From Paenibacillus crassostreae (GTDB lineage Bacteria > Bacillota > Bacilli > Paenibacillales > Paenibacillaceae), in assembly GCF_001857945.1 (NCBI RefSeq), contig NZ_CP017770.1, positions 4,216,001-4,280,000 on the forward strand: a stretch of DNA of 64,000 bases. Direction: 5' to 3'. The notes beneath the pieces are model-generated. The model saw only the letters and a list, made by a program, of their open reading frames with translations, made no database searches and was not told where the DNA came from. Position numbers and translations under genes: made by a program. Below, in pieces: positions 24,658 to 34,732 of this stretch (position 1 is the stretch's first letter; the number at the start of each line of letters is the position of its first letter).

Positions 24658-25655
24658 GTGAGGGAATGAATAATTTACGACCAGTAGGCATTTTAGGTAC
24701 AGGTAAGTATGTTCCTGAGAAGATTCTAACAAATAGTGATTTAGAGAAAATGGTAGATACCAATGACGAGTGGATTGTAAGTCGGACAGGGATTAAAGAA
24801 CGTCATATTGCTGCACCTGATCAAGCTACGTCTGATCTTGCCTATGAAGCAGCAATTAAAGCTTTAGAATCAGCAGGTATGACAGCGGATCAACTTGATT
24901 TGATTATTATAGCAACGGTTACACCAGACATGATGTTCCCTTCTACTGCTTGTATTCTGCAAGAGAAATTAGGTGCTTTGCAAGCGGCTGCCTTTGATTT
25001 GTCGGCGGCTTGCTCAGGATTTGTATATGGTTTAGCTACTGCTACAAATTTTATTAAGACGGGTATGTATAATAACGCTCTTGTTATTGGTGCTGATTGC
25101 TTATCTAGAATTACGGACTATACGGATCGTAACACCTGCGTGCTGTTCGGAGATGGAGCTGGTGCGGTTGTAATTGGTGAAGTTCCAGAAGGTCGTGGCT
25201 TCTTATCCTTTGATTTGGGCGCAGAAGGTTCAGGGGGGCACTTGCTGAAGTTAGAAGCTGGAGGTTCACGTAACCCTGCTTCAGCTGATACCGTTGCAGA
25301 TAAGAAACATTTCATTTATATGAGTGGTCGTGAAGTATTTAAATTCGCTGTACGTGTTATGGGATCAGCTACCGAAGCAGTACTTACCAAGGCGGGTAAG
25401 ACGAAGGAAGATGTTGACCTCTTCGTACCACATCAAGCGAATATTCGGATTATTCAATCAGCTATGAATCGATTAGAATTACCACCAGAAAAATGCATGA
25501 TAAATGTAGATAAATATGCGAATACATCAGCAGCATCAATTCCGTTAGCTCTTGTGGAGGCAGCTGAGCAAGGTCGAATGAAAGAAGGCGACACCATCTT
25601 GATGGTTGGTTTCGGTGGTGGCTTAACATGGGGAGCATCGGTGCTTGTTTGGTAG
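24654..25655 (+). CDS. fabH: 3-oxoacyl-ACP synthase III FabH
   Basis: It starts fatty-acid chains by condensing an acyl-CoA primer with malonyl-ACP. The catalytic Cys is in L-S-A-A-C-S-G-F (codon at 25011), His in H-Q-A-N-I-R-I-I, and Asn in Y-A-N-T-S-A-A-S. The length is 333 residues from GTG 24654, which overlaps the plsX stop; ATG 24666 is an alternative and matches the usual family N terminus. In organisms with branched-chain lipids FabH prefers branched primers, but that cannot be read here. Confidence 0.95.
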   Translation: MSEGMNNLRPVGILGTGKYVPEKILTNSDLEKMVDTNDEWIVSRTGIKERHIAAPDQATSDLAYEAAIKALESAGMTADQLDLIIIATVTPDMMFPSTACILQEKLGALQAAAFDLSAACSGFVYGLATATNFIKTGMYNNALVIGADCLSRITDYTDRNTCVLFGDGAGAVVIGEVPEGRGFLSFDLGAEGSGGHLLKLEAGGSRNPASADTVADKKHFIYMSGREVFKFAVRVMGSATEAVLTKAGKTKEDVDLFVPHQANIRIIQSAMNRLELPPEKCMINVDKYANTSAASIPLALVEAAEQGRMKEGDTILMVGFGGGLTWGASVLVW

Positions 25656-25746
25656 GATAATGCCACGATATTATTGATATAAATAAGTATGTGTTAAGTT
25701 GGAGTTGGATATTGAACATCAAGCTAACAATGTTAGGAGTTATGAT

Positions 25747-26670
25747 ATGGGGAAAGTTGCATTTGTATTTCCGGGACAAGGAGCACAGTCTGTTGGTATG
25801 GGGCAAGATATTTATGATCATATGCCTGAAATTCGTGATGTTTTCGAAGCGGCTAATGATGCATTAGATTTTGATCTATTATCAATGATATTTAAAGGTC
25901 CAGATTCAGAGTTGAAGAAGACGTATAATACTCAACCGGCATTATTGACTACTAGTGTTGCATACTTAAAGGCTTTACAGAGTAAAGGAATCCAAGCAGA
26001 CTATGTTGCAGGGCATAGCTTGGGTGAATATAGTGCACTTGTTGCTGCTGGCGTTCTATCTTTGAAAGATGCCGTAGCGATTGTGAGAGCACGTGGTCAA
26101 TTTATGGAACAGGCTGTTCCTGATGGTCATGGTGCTATGGCAGCAGTGTTAGGCGCGAGTCGTGAGGCGTTGACTCAGTTATGCCTTAGTGTTACTGAGA
26201 GTGGTCAAATAGTAGAGTTAGCAAATATGAATTGTCCAGGCCAAATAGTTATCTCAGGTTCAACTGCGGGGGTTGCTGAAGTTAGTGAGCGGGTGAAGGA
26301 AGCTGGGGGCAAACGTGCTATCGCTCTCGAAGTAAGCGGACCATTTCACTCTTCAATGATGAAGGCAGCTGCCAATCAACTTGAAATCAAGCTGGACACG
26401 ATTACTTTTTATGAGCCGATCGTTCCAATAGTCGCTAATGTGACTGCACAAACGGTTAAGGATAGTAGTGCCATTCGCCAATTACTAGTTGAACAAGTAT
26501 ATTCACCTGTACTTTGGGAAGATAGTGTTCAATTTCTGATCTCGCAAGGGGTTGATACTTTTATTGAGATTGGACCTGGTAACGTATTAACTGGCCTAAT
26601 TAAGAAGATTGATAAGACTGTGAAAGTGATCAATATTAATCGTCTAGCTAGTCTTGAGTTTGCATTATAG
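25747..26670 (+). CDS. fabD: Malonyl-CoA:ACP transacylase FabD
   Basis: It loads malonyl groups from CoA onto ACP. It begins M-G-K-V-A-F-V-F-P-G-Q-G-A-Q, and the nucleophile is Ser91 in G-H-S-L-G-E-Y. The catalytic His lies in G-P-F-H-S-S-M-M, and E-I-G-P-G-N-V-L is near the end. ATG 25747 has TAGGAG 7 nt upstream; an earlier in-frame TTG at 25699 lacks support. It has 307 residues, normal for the family. Confidence 0.95.
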   Translation: MGKVAFVFPGQGAQSVGMGQDIYDHMPEIRDVFEAANDALDFDLLSMIFKGPDSELKKTYNTQPALLTTSVAYLKALQSKGIQADYVAGHSLGEYSALVAAGVLSLKDAVAIVRARGQFMEQAVPDGHGAMAAVLGASREALTQLCLSVTESGQIVELANMNCPGQIVISGSTAGVAEVSERVKEAGGKRAIALEVSGPFHSSMMKAAANQLEIKLDTITFYEPIVPIVANVTAQTVKDSSAIRQLLVEQVYSPVLWEDSVQFLISQGVDTFIEIGPGNVLTGLIKKIDKTVKVININRLASLEFAL

Positions 26671-26718
26671 AAGCTTAAAAGAACTACAAAGGTATACTTG
26701 GGAAAGGAGGAACTTGTA

Positions 26719-27468
26719 ATGTCCAAACCTTTAACTGGGCAAGTTGCACTTGTAACTGGCGCTTCACGGGGTATAGGGCGTAGTATAGCTCTAACATTAG
26801 CTGATTTAGGTGCGAATATTGTGGTTAACTATTCAGGTAGTGAGGCTGCGGCACAGGAAGTTGTTACCGAAATTCAAGCCCTTGGAGTAGAAGCTCTGGC
26901 GCTCAAAGCAAATGTAGGAGTTGGCGAGCAAGCGGAGAATTTAGTTAAAGAAACGATTAACACTTGGGGACGTATTGATATTCTGGTGAATAACGCTGGG
27001 ATAACTAGAGATAATCTCATTATGAGAATGAAAGAGGAAGAGTTTGATCAAGTCATTGAAACGAACCTCAAGGGTGTATTTAACTGTCTAAAAGCAGTAA
27101 CTCGTCCCATGATGAAACAACGTTATGGGCGAATAATTAATATTTCATCAGTTGTTGGAGTACTTGGAAATGCTGGGCAAGCTAATTATGTTGCTGCAAA
27201 AGCTGGAGTAATTGGCCTTACTAAATCAGCTGCTCGTGAGCTTGCTTCGCGAGGGATAACCGTTAACTGTGTAGCTCCTGGTTTTATTGATACAGATATG
27301 ACCAAAGAGTTACCAGAAGACTTGCGGAGCAAGCTTATTGCTGATATCCCACTGGCACGTCTTGGACAACCAGAAGAAATCGCTAATGTTGTGGCTTTCC
27401 TGGCTTCAGATAGTGCGTCGTATATGACAGGCCAGACACTCCATGTGGATGGCGGAATGGTGATGTAG
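26719..27468 (+). CDS. fabG: 3-oxoacyl-ACP reductase FabG
   Basis: The NADPH-dependent first reduction in the elongation cycle. It is a short-chain dehydrogenase fold with the cofactor motif T-G-A-S-R-G-I-G near residues 14-21 and N-N-A-G near 92. The catalytic S...Y-V-A-A-K has Tyr157 and Lys161. The end V-D-G-G-M-V-M is typical. AAAGGAGG lies 9 nt before ATG 26719. It has 249 residues. Confidence 0.96.
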   Translation: MSKPLTGQVALVTGASRGIGRSIALTLADLGANIVVNYSGSEAAAQEVVTEIQALGVEALALKANVGVGEQAENLVKETINTWGRIDILVNNAGITRDNLIMRMKEEEFDQVIETNLKGVFNCLKAVTRPMMKQRYGRIINISSVVGVLGNAGQANYVAAKAGVIGLTKSAARELASRGITVNCVAPGFIDTDMTKELPEDLRSKLIADIPLARLGQPEEIANVVAFLASDSASYMTGQTLHVDGGMVM

Positions 27469-27518
27469 CATTTTGAAAAAAATTCTCGTATAATACCAAA
27501 GAGGAGGAGGTGAACCGG

Positions 27519-27752
27519 ATGTCCGATGTATTGGAGCGTGTAAAACGCATCGTCGTCGATCGCTTAGGTGCTGACGAAGCCGAGGTTACGCTAGAATCAT
27601 CTTTCAAAGATGATCTTGGTGCTGATTCTCTTGACGTTGTTGAATTGGTAATGGAATTGGAAGATGAGTTTGATATTGAAATCTCTGATGAAGATGCAGA
27701 GAAAATTACAAGCGTGGGAGAAGTTGTGAATTACATACAATCTCACACCTAA
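27519..27752 (+). CDS. acpP: Acyl carrier protein
   Basis: A 77-residue, very acidic carrier of growing acyl chains. The phosphopantetheine attachment site is Ser37 in G-A-D-S-L-D. Start: ATG 27519 with AGGAGGTGA 5 nt upstream; the GTG at 27510 lies inside that site. A TATAAT at 27489-27494 is visible but no -35 fits, so a separate promoter is doubtful. Confidence 0.97.
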   Translation: MSDVLERVKRIVVDRLGADEAEVTLESSFKDDLGADSLDVVELVMELEDEFDIEISDEDAEKITSVGEVVNYIQSHT

Positions 27753-27765
27753 ATTACAAATTGGT

Positions 27766-27794
27766 AAGTCCCGATCCTTTTAAAGGCGGGACTT
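27766..27794 (+). terminator. Hairpin after acpP without a T-tract
   Basis: AAGTCCCG (27766-27773) pairs perfectly with CGGGACTT (27787-27794). The following CTCCATATC is not a T-tract, so it probably protects or processes the acpP mRNA end rather than terminating fully, allowing some transcription into fabF. Confidence 0.5.
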
Positions 27795-27888
27795 CTCCAT
27801 ATCTTGTGGTCAATAATTACTAGATGATCTACAAAGCTTATAATAACGAAAATTATGGCATATGCAGTCTATATAGAGGTGAATGTGA

Positions 27889-29127
27889 TTGAGTCAAAGA
27901 GTAGTGATAACGGGTATGGGCGTTGTAACTTCCCTAGGCAATGATCTAGATAGTCTATGGAATAATCTGATTTCTGGTAAGTCTGGCGTCTCGCAGATAG
28001 AATCCTTTGACGTTAGTGAATATACGACAAGGATTGCTGCTTCAGTGAAGGATTTTGATCCCGAGGATTATATTGAACGCAAAGAAGTTCGTAAAATGGA
28101 TCGCTTTGTTCAGTTTGCCGCAGCAGCTGGAAAGATGGCATTAAAGAATAGTGGTCTAGATATTGCAAATGATTCAGACGCAGAGCGTGTGGGTGTGATC
28201 ATCGGTTCAGGAATTGGTGGATTAGGAACATGGGAAGACCAACATAACATTTTATTGGAGAAGGGTCCCAAAAGAGTAAGTCCATTCTTCATTCCGATGA
28301 TGATTGCGAACATGGCCTCTGGTCATCTATCCATTCTTTTAGGTGCAAAAGGCCCCAATTCTGCTTCCGTTTCTGCATGTGCATCAGGGTCTCACGCAAT
28401 AGGTGACTCATTTAGATGGATTCAAAGTGGAGAAGCTGATGTGATGATCTGTGGTGGTGCGGAAGCAACCATTCGTCCAACAGGCGTAGCGGGATTCTGT
28501 GCGATGCGTGCTATGTCTACACGTAATGATGATCCTAGTAAGGCGAGTCGACCATTCGACATTGAACGTGATGGATTCGTTATGGGAGAAGGTGCGGGTG
28601 TTCTAGTCTTAGAATCGTTAGAACATGCACAGAAGCGTGGTGCAAATATCATAGCTGAAGTTATCGGTTATGGTCTGAGTGCAGATGCTCATCATATGAC
28701 TGATCCAGATCCAGATGGACCTGCTCGTTGTATGAGAATGGCGATTAGAACAGCAGGAATCAAGCCAGAAGATGTTGATTATATCAATGCTCATGGAACT
28801 TCAACGGGTGTCGGTGATAAATCAGAAACAAAAGCGATCAAAATGGCATTGGGAGACCATGCCTATAAGGTAGCTGTGAGTTCAACTAAATCCATGACAG
28901 GTCATTTACTAGGGGCTGCGGGTGGTGTTGAAGCGGTGATATGTGCACTTTCATTGCAGAATCAGACACTGGCACCTACGATTAATCTAGATCAACCTGA
29001 TCCAGAATGTGACTTGGACTATGTACCGAATGTGGCTAGACAAGCTGATCTAAACATCGTAATGTCTAATTCATTTGGCTTTGGTGGACACAATGCTTCC
29101 CTTATCTTGAAAAAATTTGATAATTAA
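27889..29127 (+). CDS. fabF: 3-oxoacyl-ACP synthase II FabF
   Basis: The chain-elongating condensing enzyme. The Cys-His-His triad is visible: Cys164 in V-S-A-C-A-S-G-S, His in N-A-H-G-T-S-T, and His in S-M-T-G-H-L-L-G-A-A. It has 412 residues as usual. The start is TTG 27889 with AGGTGA 6 nt upstream. It lies 136 nt after acpP. RNase III follows after 12 nt. Confidence 0.96.
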   Translation: MSQRVVITGMGVVTSLGNDLDSLWNNLISGKSGVSQIESFDVSEYTTRIAASVKDFDPEDYIERKEVRKMDRFVQFAAAAGKMALKNSGLDIANDSDAERVGVIIGSGIGGLGTWEDQHNILLEKGPKRVSPFFIPMMIANMASGHLSILLGAKGPNSASVSACASGSHAIGDSFRWIQSGEADVMICGGAEATIRPTGVAGFCAMRAMSTRNDDPSKASRPFDIERDGFVMGEGAGVLVLESLEHAQKRGANIIAEVIGYGLSADAHHMTDPDPDGPARCMRMAIRTAGIKPEDVDYINAHGTSTGVGDKSETKAIKMALGDHAYKVAVSSTKSMTGHLLGAAGGVEAVICALSLQNQTLAPTINLDQPDPECDLDYVPNVARQADLNIVMSNSFGFGGHNASLILKKFDN

Positions 29128-29139
29128 GGAGACGTAATC

Positions 29140-29838
29140 GTGAGTGAAGATTTGAGACAGTTGCAGCAGCAACTTCATATCCAATTTCACAATAAGCTTC
29201 TCTTGAAGCAGGCTTTTACACACGCTTCTTATGTCAATGAACACCGTTTCAGCCAGCATCATGATAATGAACGCCTTGAATTCTTAGGTGATGCTGTGCT
29301 AGAACTAACGGTATCAGAATATTTGTACAATCTTTTTCCAACACGTCCTGAAGGTGAACTCACTAAGCTTCGTGCAGCAATTGTGTGTGAGCCTTCGCTT
29401 GTTAAATTCGCAGTAGCTTTAAATTTTGGACAGTATGTATTGCTGGGCAAAGGCGAGGAATTAACAGGCGGTCGTAGTCGTCCTGCCTTACTCGCTGACG
29501 TATTTGAAGCGTTTATTGGGGCGTTATATTTGGATCAAGGACTTGAAGCAGCGCGCTCATTCTTGGACCGATTTGTATTTCCTAAGGTAGCGGAGAATAG
29601 TAAGCTCCATATGAGCGATTACAAAACCGAACTTCAGGAGCTAACACAACATCATAATATGGAAATGTTAGAATATCGGATCGTAGAGGAACGCGGGCCT
29701 GCACATGAACGTGAATTTGTTTCTGAAGTTTTTATGGGTAATGAATGTATTGGTAGAGGTAGTGGTCGTTCTAAGAAGGAAGCTGAGCAACAGGCAGCCT
29801 CTGTTGCACTCAACCAGTTGAAACAATATAAATTATAG
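29140..29838 (+). CDS. rnc: Ribonuclease III
   Basis: A double-strand RNA endonuclease for rRNA processing and mRNA turnover. The signature [11 protein letters not shown] is at about 43-53, the second acidic site is [13 protein letters not shown], and the C-terminal dsRNA-binding domain ends [12 protein letters not shown]. It starts with GTG, with TAAGGAGA upstream. The fabF-rnc-smc-ftsY order is the classical one. Confidence 0.96.
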   Translation: MSEDLRQLQQQLHIQFHNKLLLKQAFTHASYVNEHRFSQHHDNERLEFLGDAVLELTVSEYLYNLFPTRPEGELTKLRAAIVCEPSLVKFAVALNFGQYVLLGKGEELTGGRSRPALLADVFEAFIGALYLDQGLEAARSFLDRFVFPKVAENSKLHMSDYKTELQELTQHHNMEMLEYRIVEERGPAHEREFVSEVFMGNECIGRGSGRSKKEAEQQAASVALNQLKQYKL

Positions 29839-29868
29839 GGTTTTGTAAATGGAAACAATTCATAATTT

Positions 29869-29932
29869 AAGAGCAAAGAGCAGTCGCGATTGGACTTATG
29901 TATGAGTCATGCACTGCTCTTTGCTCTTTATT
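29869..29932 (+). terminator. Terminator after rnc
   Basis: AAGAGCAAAGAGCAGT (29869-29884) pairs perfectly over 16 bp with ACTGCTCTTTGCTCTT (29913-29928), followed by TATTT. It ends the fatty-acid operon and implies a separate promoter for smc. Confidence 0.85.
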
Positions 29933-29946
29933 TAATGAAGGGTATA

Positions 29947-29975
29947 TTGTGATTAATTAGTATTTTCACTATAAG
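29947..29975 (+). promoter_or_regulatory. Candidate smc-ftsY promoter
   Basis: TTGTGA (29947-29952) and TATAAG (29970-29975) with a 17-nt spacer lie between the rnc terminator and the smc start. Confidence 0.5.
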
Positions 29976-30015
29976 AAGTTGTGGTATTATAGGGTTTAGA
30001 GGTGATTGGGAAGCT

Positions 30016-33000
30016 ATGTTTTTGAAGCGAATTGAATTATCAGGTTTCAAATCTTTTGCCGATAAAACGGAAATGGAATTCGTTAGAGGCATAACAGCTG
30101 TTGTAGGTCCTAACGGTAGCGGTAAAAGTAATATTTCTGACGGTATACGATGGGTATTAGGTGAACAAAGCGCCAAATCATTACGCGGAGGCAAAATGGA
30201 AGATATCATATTTGCCGGTAGTGATGCTCGTAAAGCCGTGAACTTTGGTGAGGTCTCTCTTACTTTAGATAATGAAGATCACGTGCTACCACTTGATTTC
30301 AACGAAGTCACAGTAACCCGTCGAGTACATCGTAGTGGAGATAGTGAGTATTTGATAAATAAGCAATCCTGTCGTCTCAAAGATATAACGGAGTTATTTA
30401 TGGACACGGGAATCGGTAAAGAAGCCTACTCGATCATTGGACAGGGACGTATTGAGGAAATACTTAGTACTCGTTCAGAGGATCGTCGTGGCATATTTGA
30501 AGAGGCTTCAGGGATTGTTAAATATAAATCTCGAAAAAAAGATGCTATGCGTAAATTGGATGAAACGGAGCAAAATTTGTTGCGTATTCATGATTTGGTC
30601 AGTGAGTTGGAAGTACAAATCACTCCACTGAAGGAGCAGTCTGAGAAAGCTGTCTATTATAAGCAACTTCGTGAGCAGTTGAAGAGTAAAGAAATCTCCA
30701 TGTATGTTCATCAAATCGAACAAATTCATACGAACTGGAGCGAAGCAACAGCTAAGCTTGCAGTTCTCCAGGAACAACAACTTCAATTATCAACGGTTGT
30801 ATCCGCTCATGATGCTAGACTTGAAAGTGATCGTTCAAATCTGCGAAAGCTTGAGCAAGAGGTAGAGTCATTACAGGATGCATTATTACAATATAGTGAA
30901 GCTTATGAGAAGAGTGAAGGTTACGGCGAGGTACTTAGAGAGCGCAAGAGAAACCTAGAAGGTCATCGTGAGCAATTGGCGGAGACATTAACTACAGGGG
31001 ATGAGCGCGTTGAGGACAGAAAAGCGGAACTGACTCTTACGAAGAGTAAACTTGAGGCCTTACAAGAGGAACTCAAAGAACTACGCCATCACCTGTCAGG
31101 AGAAGAGGCGAAACTTGCTTCTGTTAGTGGTGGTATCAGCCAACAACAAGAAGAAACACTGAAAAGTTCTTTGCTTGAATTAATGAATGAAATGGCACAG
31201 GCTCGTAATGAAATTCGTTATGCTGATCAACAGAAAGAGACTTTGTCTCGGCGGATGAATCGAGCTGAAGAAGAGACAGGTAAATGGGAGAGTCAGAAAG
31301 AAGAACTGCTAAAGCAGAAGGCAGATCTAGATAAATCATTAGAGAAATACGCGAATGAAATCAGAGAATTACGCGGTGGATACATTACTGAGAGTGAACG
31401 TTATCAATCCGTGCAGAAGTTATTGGAAGAAAGCCAAGTCACATTACGTAAATGGGAACAGAAGCGTGAAGCCCTAACATCTCGTCGAGATACGATGAAG
31501 GAAATGCAGGATGATTTCGATGGATTTATGTTGGGTGTCAAGGAAGTGCTTAAAGCTTCTCGTAAATCTGTACTGCACGGTGTGCACGGTGCTGTAGCAG
31601 AGCTTATTTCTGTACCAGAGAAGTTAGAACTTGCTATGGAAACGGCTATGGGCGCATCACTACAACATATCGTCATGGAGAACGAATCGGTATCTCGTCA
31701 AGCCATTGCATTTCTTAAACAACGTCAATTAGGACGAGCTACTTTCTTACCTTTGGATGTTATGCGGGCAAGAAATATTTCGGCAAGTGATCGTTCTGTC
31801 ATTGAGGGTGCTGGAGGTTTTGTAGGGATAGGAGCGGAATTAGTTCAATATGATGCTAAGTATGCTCCAGTCATTGGTAGTCTTTTAGGAAATGTTATCA
31901 TAGCAGAAACTCTTGAAGATGCTAATAAAATTGCTTCTAGATGTCAATACAGATATCGTGTAGTGACGCTAGATGGTGATATTGTCAATGCTGGGGGATC
32001 CATGACTGGGGGAAGTCAGCATAAGAAGAATAACAACTTGCTGAGTCGCAAACGTCAATTGGATTCCTTAGATCAAGAAATTACGGATACTGAGAAGCAA
32101 CTGATAAAGCTTCAAGAGAGTATTCAACAATTAAAAGTTCAATTGAATCAAACGCAAACCAAGCTTGATGAACTTCGGCAAGCAGGGGATGATAAGCGGA
32201 TTGAGGAGCAACAAGCAGCAGGTGATTTGAAACAACTTCAGCATGAACTCCGCCATGTCTCAGAACAGGTTGAAGTGACTGGACAGGAGAAAAGTGGATT
32301 TACCGAAGAGAATAAGGGGATTGAATTAAGTCGTGAAGAGGCTGTTAAGAAATTAGCTGCGTTAGAAGAACAAGAACAGTCCGTACATCAAGCGTTACAA
32401 GCGGCGGAATTTGCTCGTAAAGCGAGTGAATCTGCGAAGGATGAACTTCAAAGCGAGTTAACTCAACTTAAAGTAAAAGAAGGAAAGCTAGATCAAGAAA
32501 GTTTCTCGCTTGAAGAGCAACTACGTCGATTGCAATCGGATTTTAATTCACAAGATCGAGATTTGAATCAAACGAAAAAATTATTGTCTTCAATTGAAGC
32601 AGATTTACTTACGAATGAGAAAGAATCCGTTCAACAGATCGAGAATTTGAATCAGTATAAGCTGAAGAAAGATGAATCCTCACAGCAACTTGATTTCAAA
32701 AGAGCTTCTCGTATGCAACTATCTAAAAAGTTGGAGTTGCAAGAAAATGAGACAAAAGAGCAACGGACAGAGCTTCGAAATGTTGATGAACAGCTTCGTC
32801 AGACCGAGATTGGTGTAAACCGTTTGGATGTTGAATTAGATAACATTCTTAAAAAGTTGAGTGAGGATTATGAACTCAGTTACGAATTAGCTAAGCAACG
32901 CTATCCAATACCAGATGATGTACCTGCTGTTCAGGATGAGGTCAAAGAACTGAAACGTAATATATCATCGCTTGGAGAAGTTAACTTAGGCGCGATCGAA

Positions 33001-33585
33001 GAATACCAGCGTGTCAACGAACGTTATCAATTCCTGAGCGAACAGAAGGAAGATTTAATTGGAGCCAAGACCACTTTATATGAAGTGATACGTGAAATGG
33101 ATGATGAAATGTCCAAACGTTTCAAAACTACCTTCGATGCGATTCGCCGCGAATTTGGTACTGTATTTATGAAATTGTTCGGAGGTGGTAGAGCAGATCT
33201 GGTTCTGCTTGATCCTGAGCATATGTTGGATACAGGAATTGATATCGTTGCTCAGCCACCAGGTAAGAAGCTTCAGAACCTCCAGTTATTATCAGGAGGA
33301 GAACGCGCTCTGACTGCCATGGCACTTTTATTTGCTATACTTCAAGTGAAACCAGTTCCCTTCTGTGTGTTGGATGAAGTGGAAGCGGCATTAGATGAAG
33401 CCAATGTCGTGCGATTCGCCCAATATTTGCGGGAATTCTCTGAGCAAACACAGTTTATCGTCGTTACTCATCGTAAAGGGACGATGGAGGAAGCGGATGT
33501 GTTATACGGTGTGACGATGGAAGAGGGCGGCGTATCGAAGCTTGTTTCTGTTAAATTAGAGAATGAAGAAGCAGAAATTGCCTAA
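30016..33585 (+). CDS. smc: Chromosome segregation ATPase SMC
   Basis: A large ATPase that with ScpA and ScpB extrudes and compacts chromosomal DNA. Walker A is G-P-N-G-S-G-K-S at 31-38. Two long coiled coils (about 165-500 and 680-1030) flank a hinge domain with the G-G-x-x-T-G-G type element (D-I-V-N-A-G-G-S-M-T-G-G). The ABC signature L-S-G-G-E-R-A-L is near 1092 and Walker B L-D-E-V-E-A-A-L-D near 1118. It has 1189 residues, standard. It starts at ATG 30016 with AGAGGTGATTGGGA upstream. Confidence 0.97.
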   Translation: MFLKRIELSGFKSFADKTEMEFVRGITAVVGPNGSGKSNISDGIRWVLGEQSAKSLRGGKMEDIIFAGSDARKAVNFGEVSLTLDNEDHVLPLDFNEVTVTRRVHRSGDSEYLINKQSCRLKDITELFMDTGIGKEAYSIIGQGRIEEILSTRSEDRRGIFEEASGIVKYKSRKKDAMRKLDETEQNLLRIHDLVSELEVQITPLKEQSEKAVYYKQLREQLKSKEISMYVHQIEQIHTNWSEATAKLAVLQEQQLQLSTVVSAHDARLESDRSNLRKLEQEVESLQDALLQYSEAYEKSEGYGEVLRERKRNLEGHREQLAETLTTGDERVEDRKAELTLTKSKLEALQEELKELRHHLSGEEAKLASVSGGISQQQEETLKSSLLELMNEMAQARNEIRYADQQKETLSRRMNRAEEETGKWESQKEELLKQKADLDKSLEKYANEIRELRGGYITESERYQSVQKLLEESQVTLRKWEQKREALTSRRDTMKEMQDDFDGFMLGVKEVLKASRKSVLHGVHGAVAELISVPEKLELAMETAMGASLQHIVMENESVSRQAIAFLKQRQLGRATFLPLDVMRARNISASDRSVIEGAGGFVGIGAELVQYDAKYAPVIGSLLGNVIIAETLEDANKIASRCQYRYRVVTLDGDIVNAGGSMTGGSQHKKNNNLLSRKRQLDSLDQEITDTEKQLIKLQESIQQLKVQLNQTQTKLDELRQAGDDKRIEEQQAAGDLKQLQHELRHVSEQVEVTGQEKSGFTEENKGIELSREEAVKKLAALEEQEQSVHQALQAAEFARKASESAKDELQSELTQLKVKEGKLDQESFSLEEQLRRLQSDFNSQDRDLNQTKKLLSSIEADLLTNEKESVQQIENLNQYKLKKDESSQQLDFKRASRMQLSKKLELQENETKEQRTELRNVDEQLRQTEIGVNRLDVELDNILKKLSEDYELSYELAKQRYPIPDDVPAVQDEVKELKRNISSLGEVNLGAIEEYQRVNERYQFLSEQKEDLIGAKTTLYEVIREMDDEMSKRFKTTFDAIRREFGTVFMKLFGGGRADLVLLDPEHMLDTGIDIVAQPPGKKLQNLQLLSGGERALTAMALLFAILQVKPVPFCVLDEVEAALDEANVVRFAQYLREFSEQTQFIVVTHRKGTMEEADVLYGVTMEEGGVSKLVSVKLENEEAEIA

Positions 33586-33615
33586 CAAAGGTTGAATAGG
33601 AGATGGAGGAAGCAT

Positions 33616-34632
33616 ATGAGTTTTTTTAAAAAACTAAAAGAAAATATTTCGAATAAAACAGAAGCTGTAACTAAACAGTTTCGTGATGGATTGGAGAAAA
33701 CGAGAAAGGGTCTAGTGGAGAAAGTATCCGATCTCATGGTCCGTCGTAAAAAGATTGATGAAGAATTCTATGAAGAACTCGAAGAAATTCTGATTGGAGC
33801 AGATGTAGGAGTTAATACGGTGATGACTCTTATCGATGAATTGCGAGTTGAAGTGAAGAAACAAAAAATCGAGAATGCCTTAGAGCTACAACCGATTCTG
33901 TCGCAAAAACTGATGGATCTACTTCGTGGAGAAGATGATATATCACTTAATATGAATGAGAACGGTATTACAGTCATATTGTTCGTAGGTGTAAATGGTG
34001 TTGGTAAAACAACAACGATTGGTAAAATGGCACATCGCTTCAAACAACAGGGTAAAAAGGTATTGTTAGCAGCGGGAGATACATTTCGTGCTGGAGCGAT
34101 TGAACAACTGGAAGTGTGGGGACAACGCGCAGGCGTTGATGTGATCAAACAACAATCAGGTTCAGATCCTGCTGCCGTGATGTATGATGCCGTTCAGGCT
34201 GCTAAACAACGTCAAGTAGATATACTAATCTGTGATACGGCTGGTCGGTTACAGAGCAAGTCTAACTTGATGGAAGAATTGAATAAAATATATCGTGTCA
34301 TTCAACGTGAAGTTCCCGGTGCTCCCCATGAAGTTTTGATGGTATTAGATGCAACTACCGGACAAAATGCATTAAGTCAAGCTAAGCTCTTTGGAGAGAA
34401 AAGTGGAGTGACAGGTCTTGTACTTACCAAGCTAGATGGAACAGCCAAAGGTGGAATCGTAGTAGCTATACGTCAAGAATTGAATATTCCTGTGAAATTT
34501 GTAGGTCTTGGAGAAAAAATGGAAGATTTACAACCATTTGATTCACAACAGTTTGTACACGCACTATTCGCAGGGTTAATTCAAGATGAAGAAGATGAGA
34601 ACGAGAACGAGGAATCCACTCTGGAGGCCTAA
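33616..34632 (+). CDS. ftsY: Signal recognition particle receptor FtsY
   Basis: The SRP receptor GTPase that docks ribosome-nascent-chain complexes at the membrane. The N domain is helical; the G domain has G-V-N-G-V-G-K-T-T near 126-134, D-T-A-G-R-L-Q and T-K-L-D-G-T-A-K-G-G. It has 338 residues with a short N terminus (M-S-F-F-K-K-L-K-E-N), as in Gram-positive bacteria. ATG 33616 has GGAGGA 6 nt upstream; an in-frame TTG at 33592 is weaker. It lies 30 nt after smc. Confidence 0.96.
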   Translation: MSFFKKLKENISNKTEAVTKQFRDGLEKTRKGLVEKVSDLMVRRKKIDEEFYEELEEILIGADVGVNTVMTLIDELRVEVKKQKIENALELQPILSQKLMDLLRGEDDISLNMNENGITVILFVGVNGVGKTTTIGKMAHRFKQQGKKVLLAAGDTFRAGAIEQLEVWGQRAGVDVIKQQSGSDPAAVMYDAVQAAKQRQVDILICDTAGRLQSKSNLMEELNKIYRVIQREVPGAPHEVLMVLDATTGQNALSQAKLFGEKSGVTGLVLTKLDGTAKGGIVVAIRQELNIPVKFVGLGEKMEDLQPFDSQQFVHALFAGLIQDEEDENENEESTLEA

Positions 34633-34649
34633 TGTAATCGTTGATAGCG

Positions 34650-34690
34650 AGGCATCTAAAGAATTAATTTCTTTCGATGCCTTATTATAA
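34650..34690 (+). terminator. Terminator after ftsY
   Basis: AGGCATCTAAAGAA (34650-34663) pairs with TTCTTTCGATGCCT (34669-34682) with one mismatch, followed by TATTATAATA. The stem is strong but the T-tract is interrupted. Confidence 0.6.
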
Positions 34691-34732
34691 TAGGAGATTT
34701 TATAAAATGAGAATTTGAAGGGGCTACTACTT

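Noticed and set aside
27860..27885. Fragment of the palindromic repeat before fabF (TATGCAGTCTATATAG)
   Set aside because: It resembles part of the repeat interior, but neither terminal arm is present, so chance similarity cannot be excluded.
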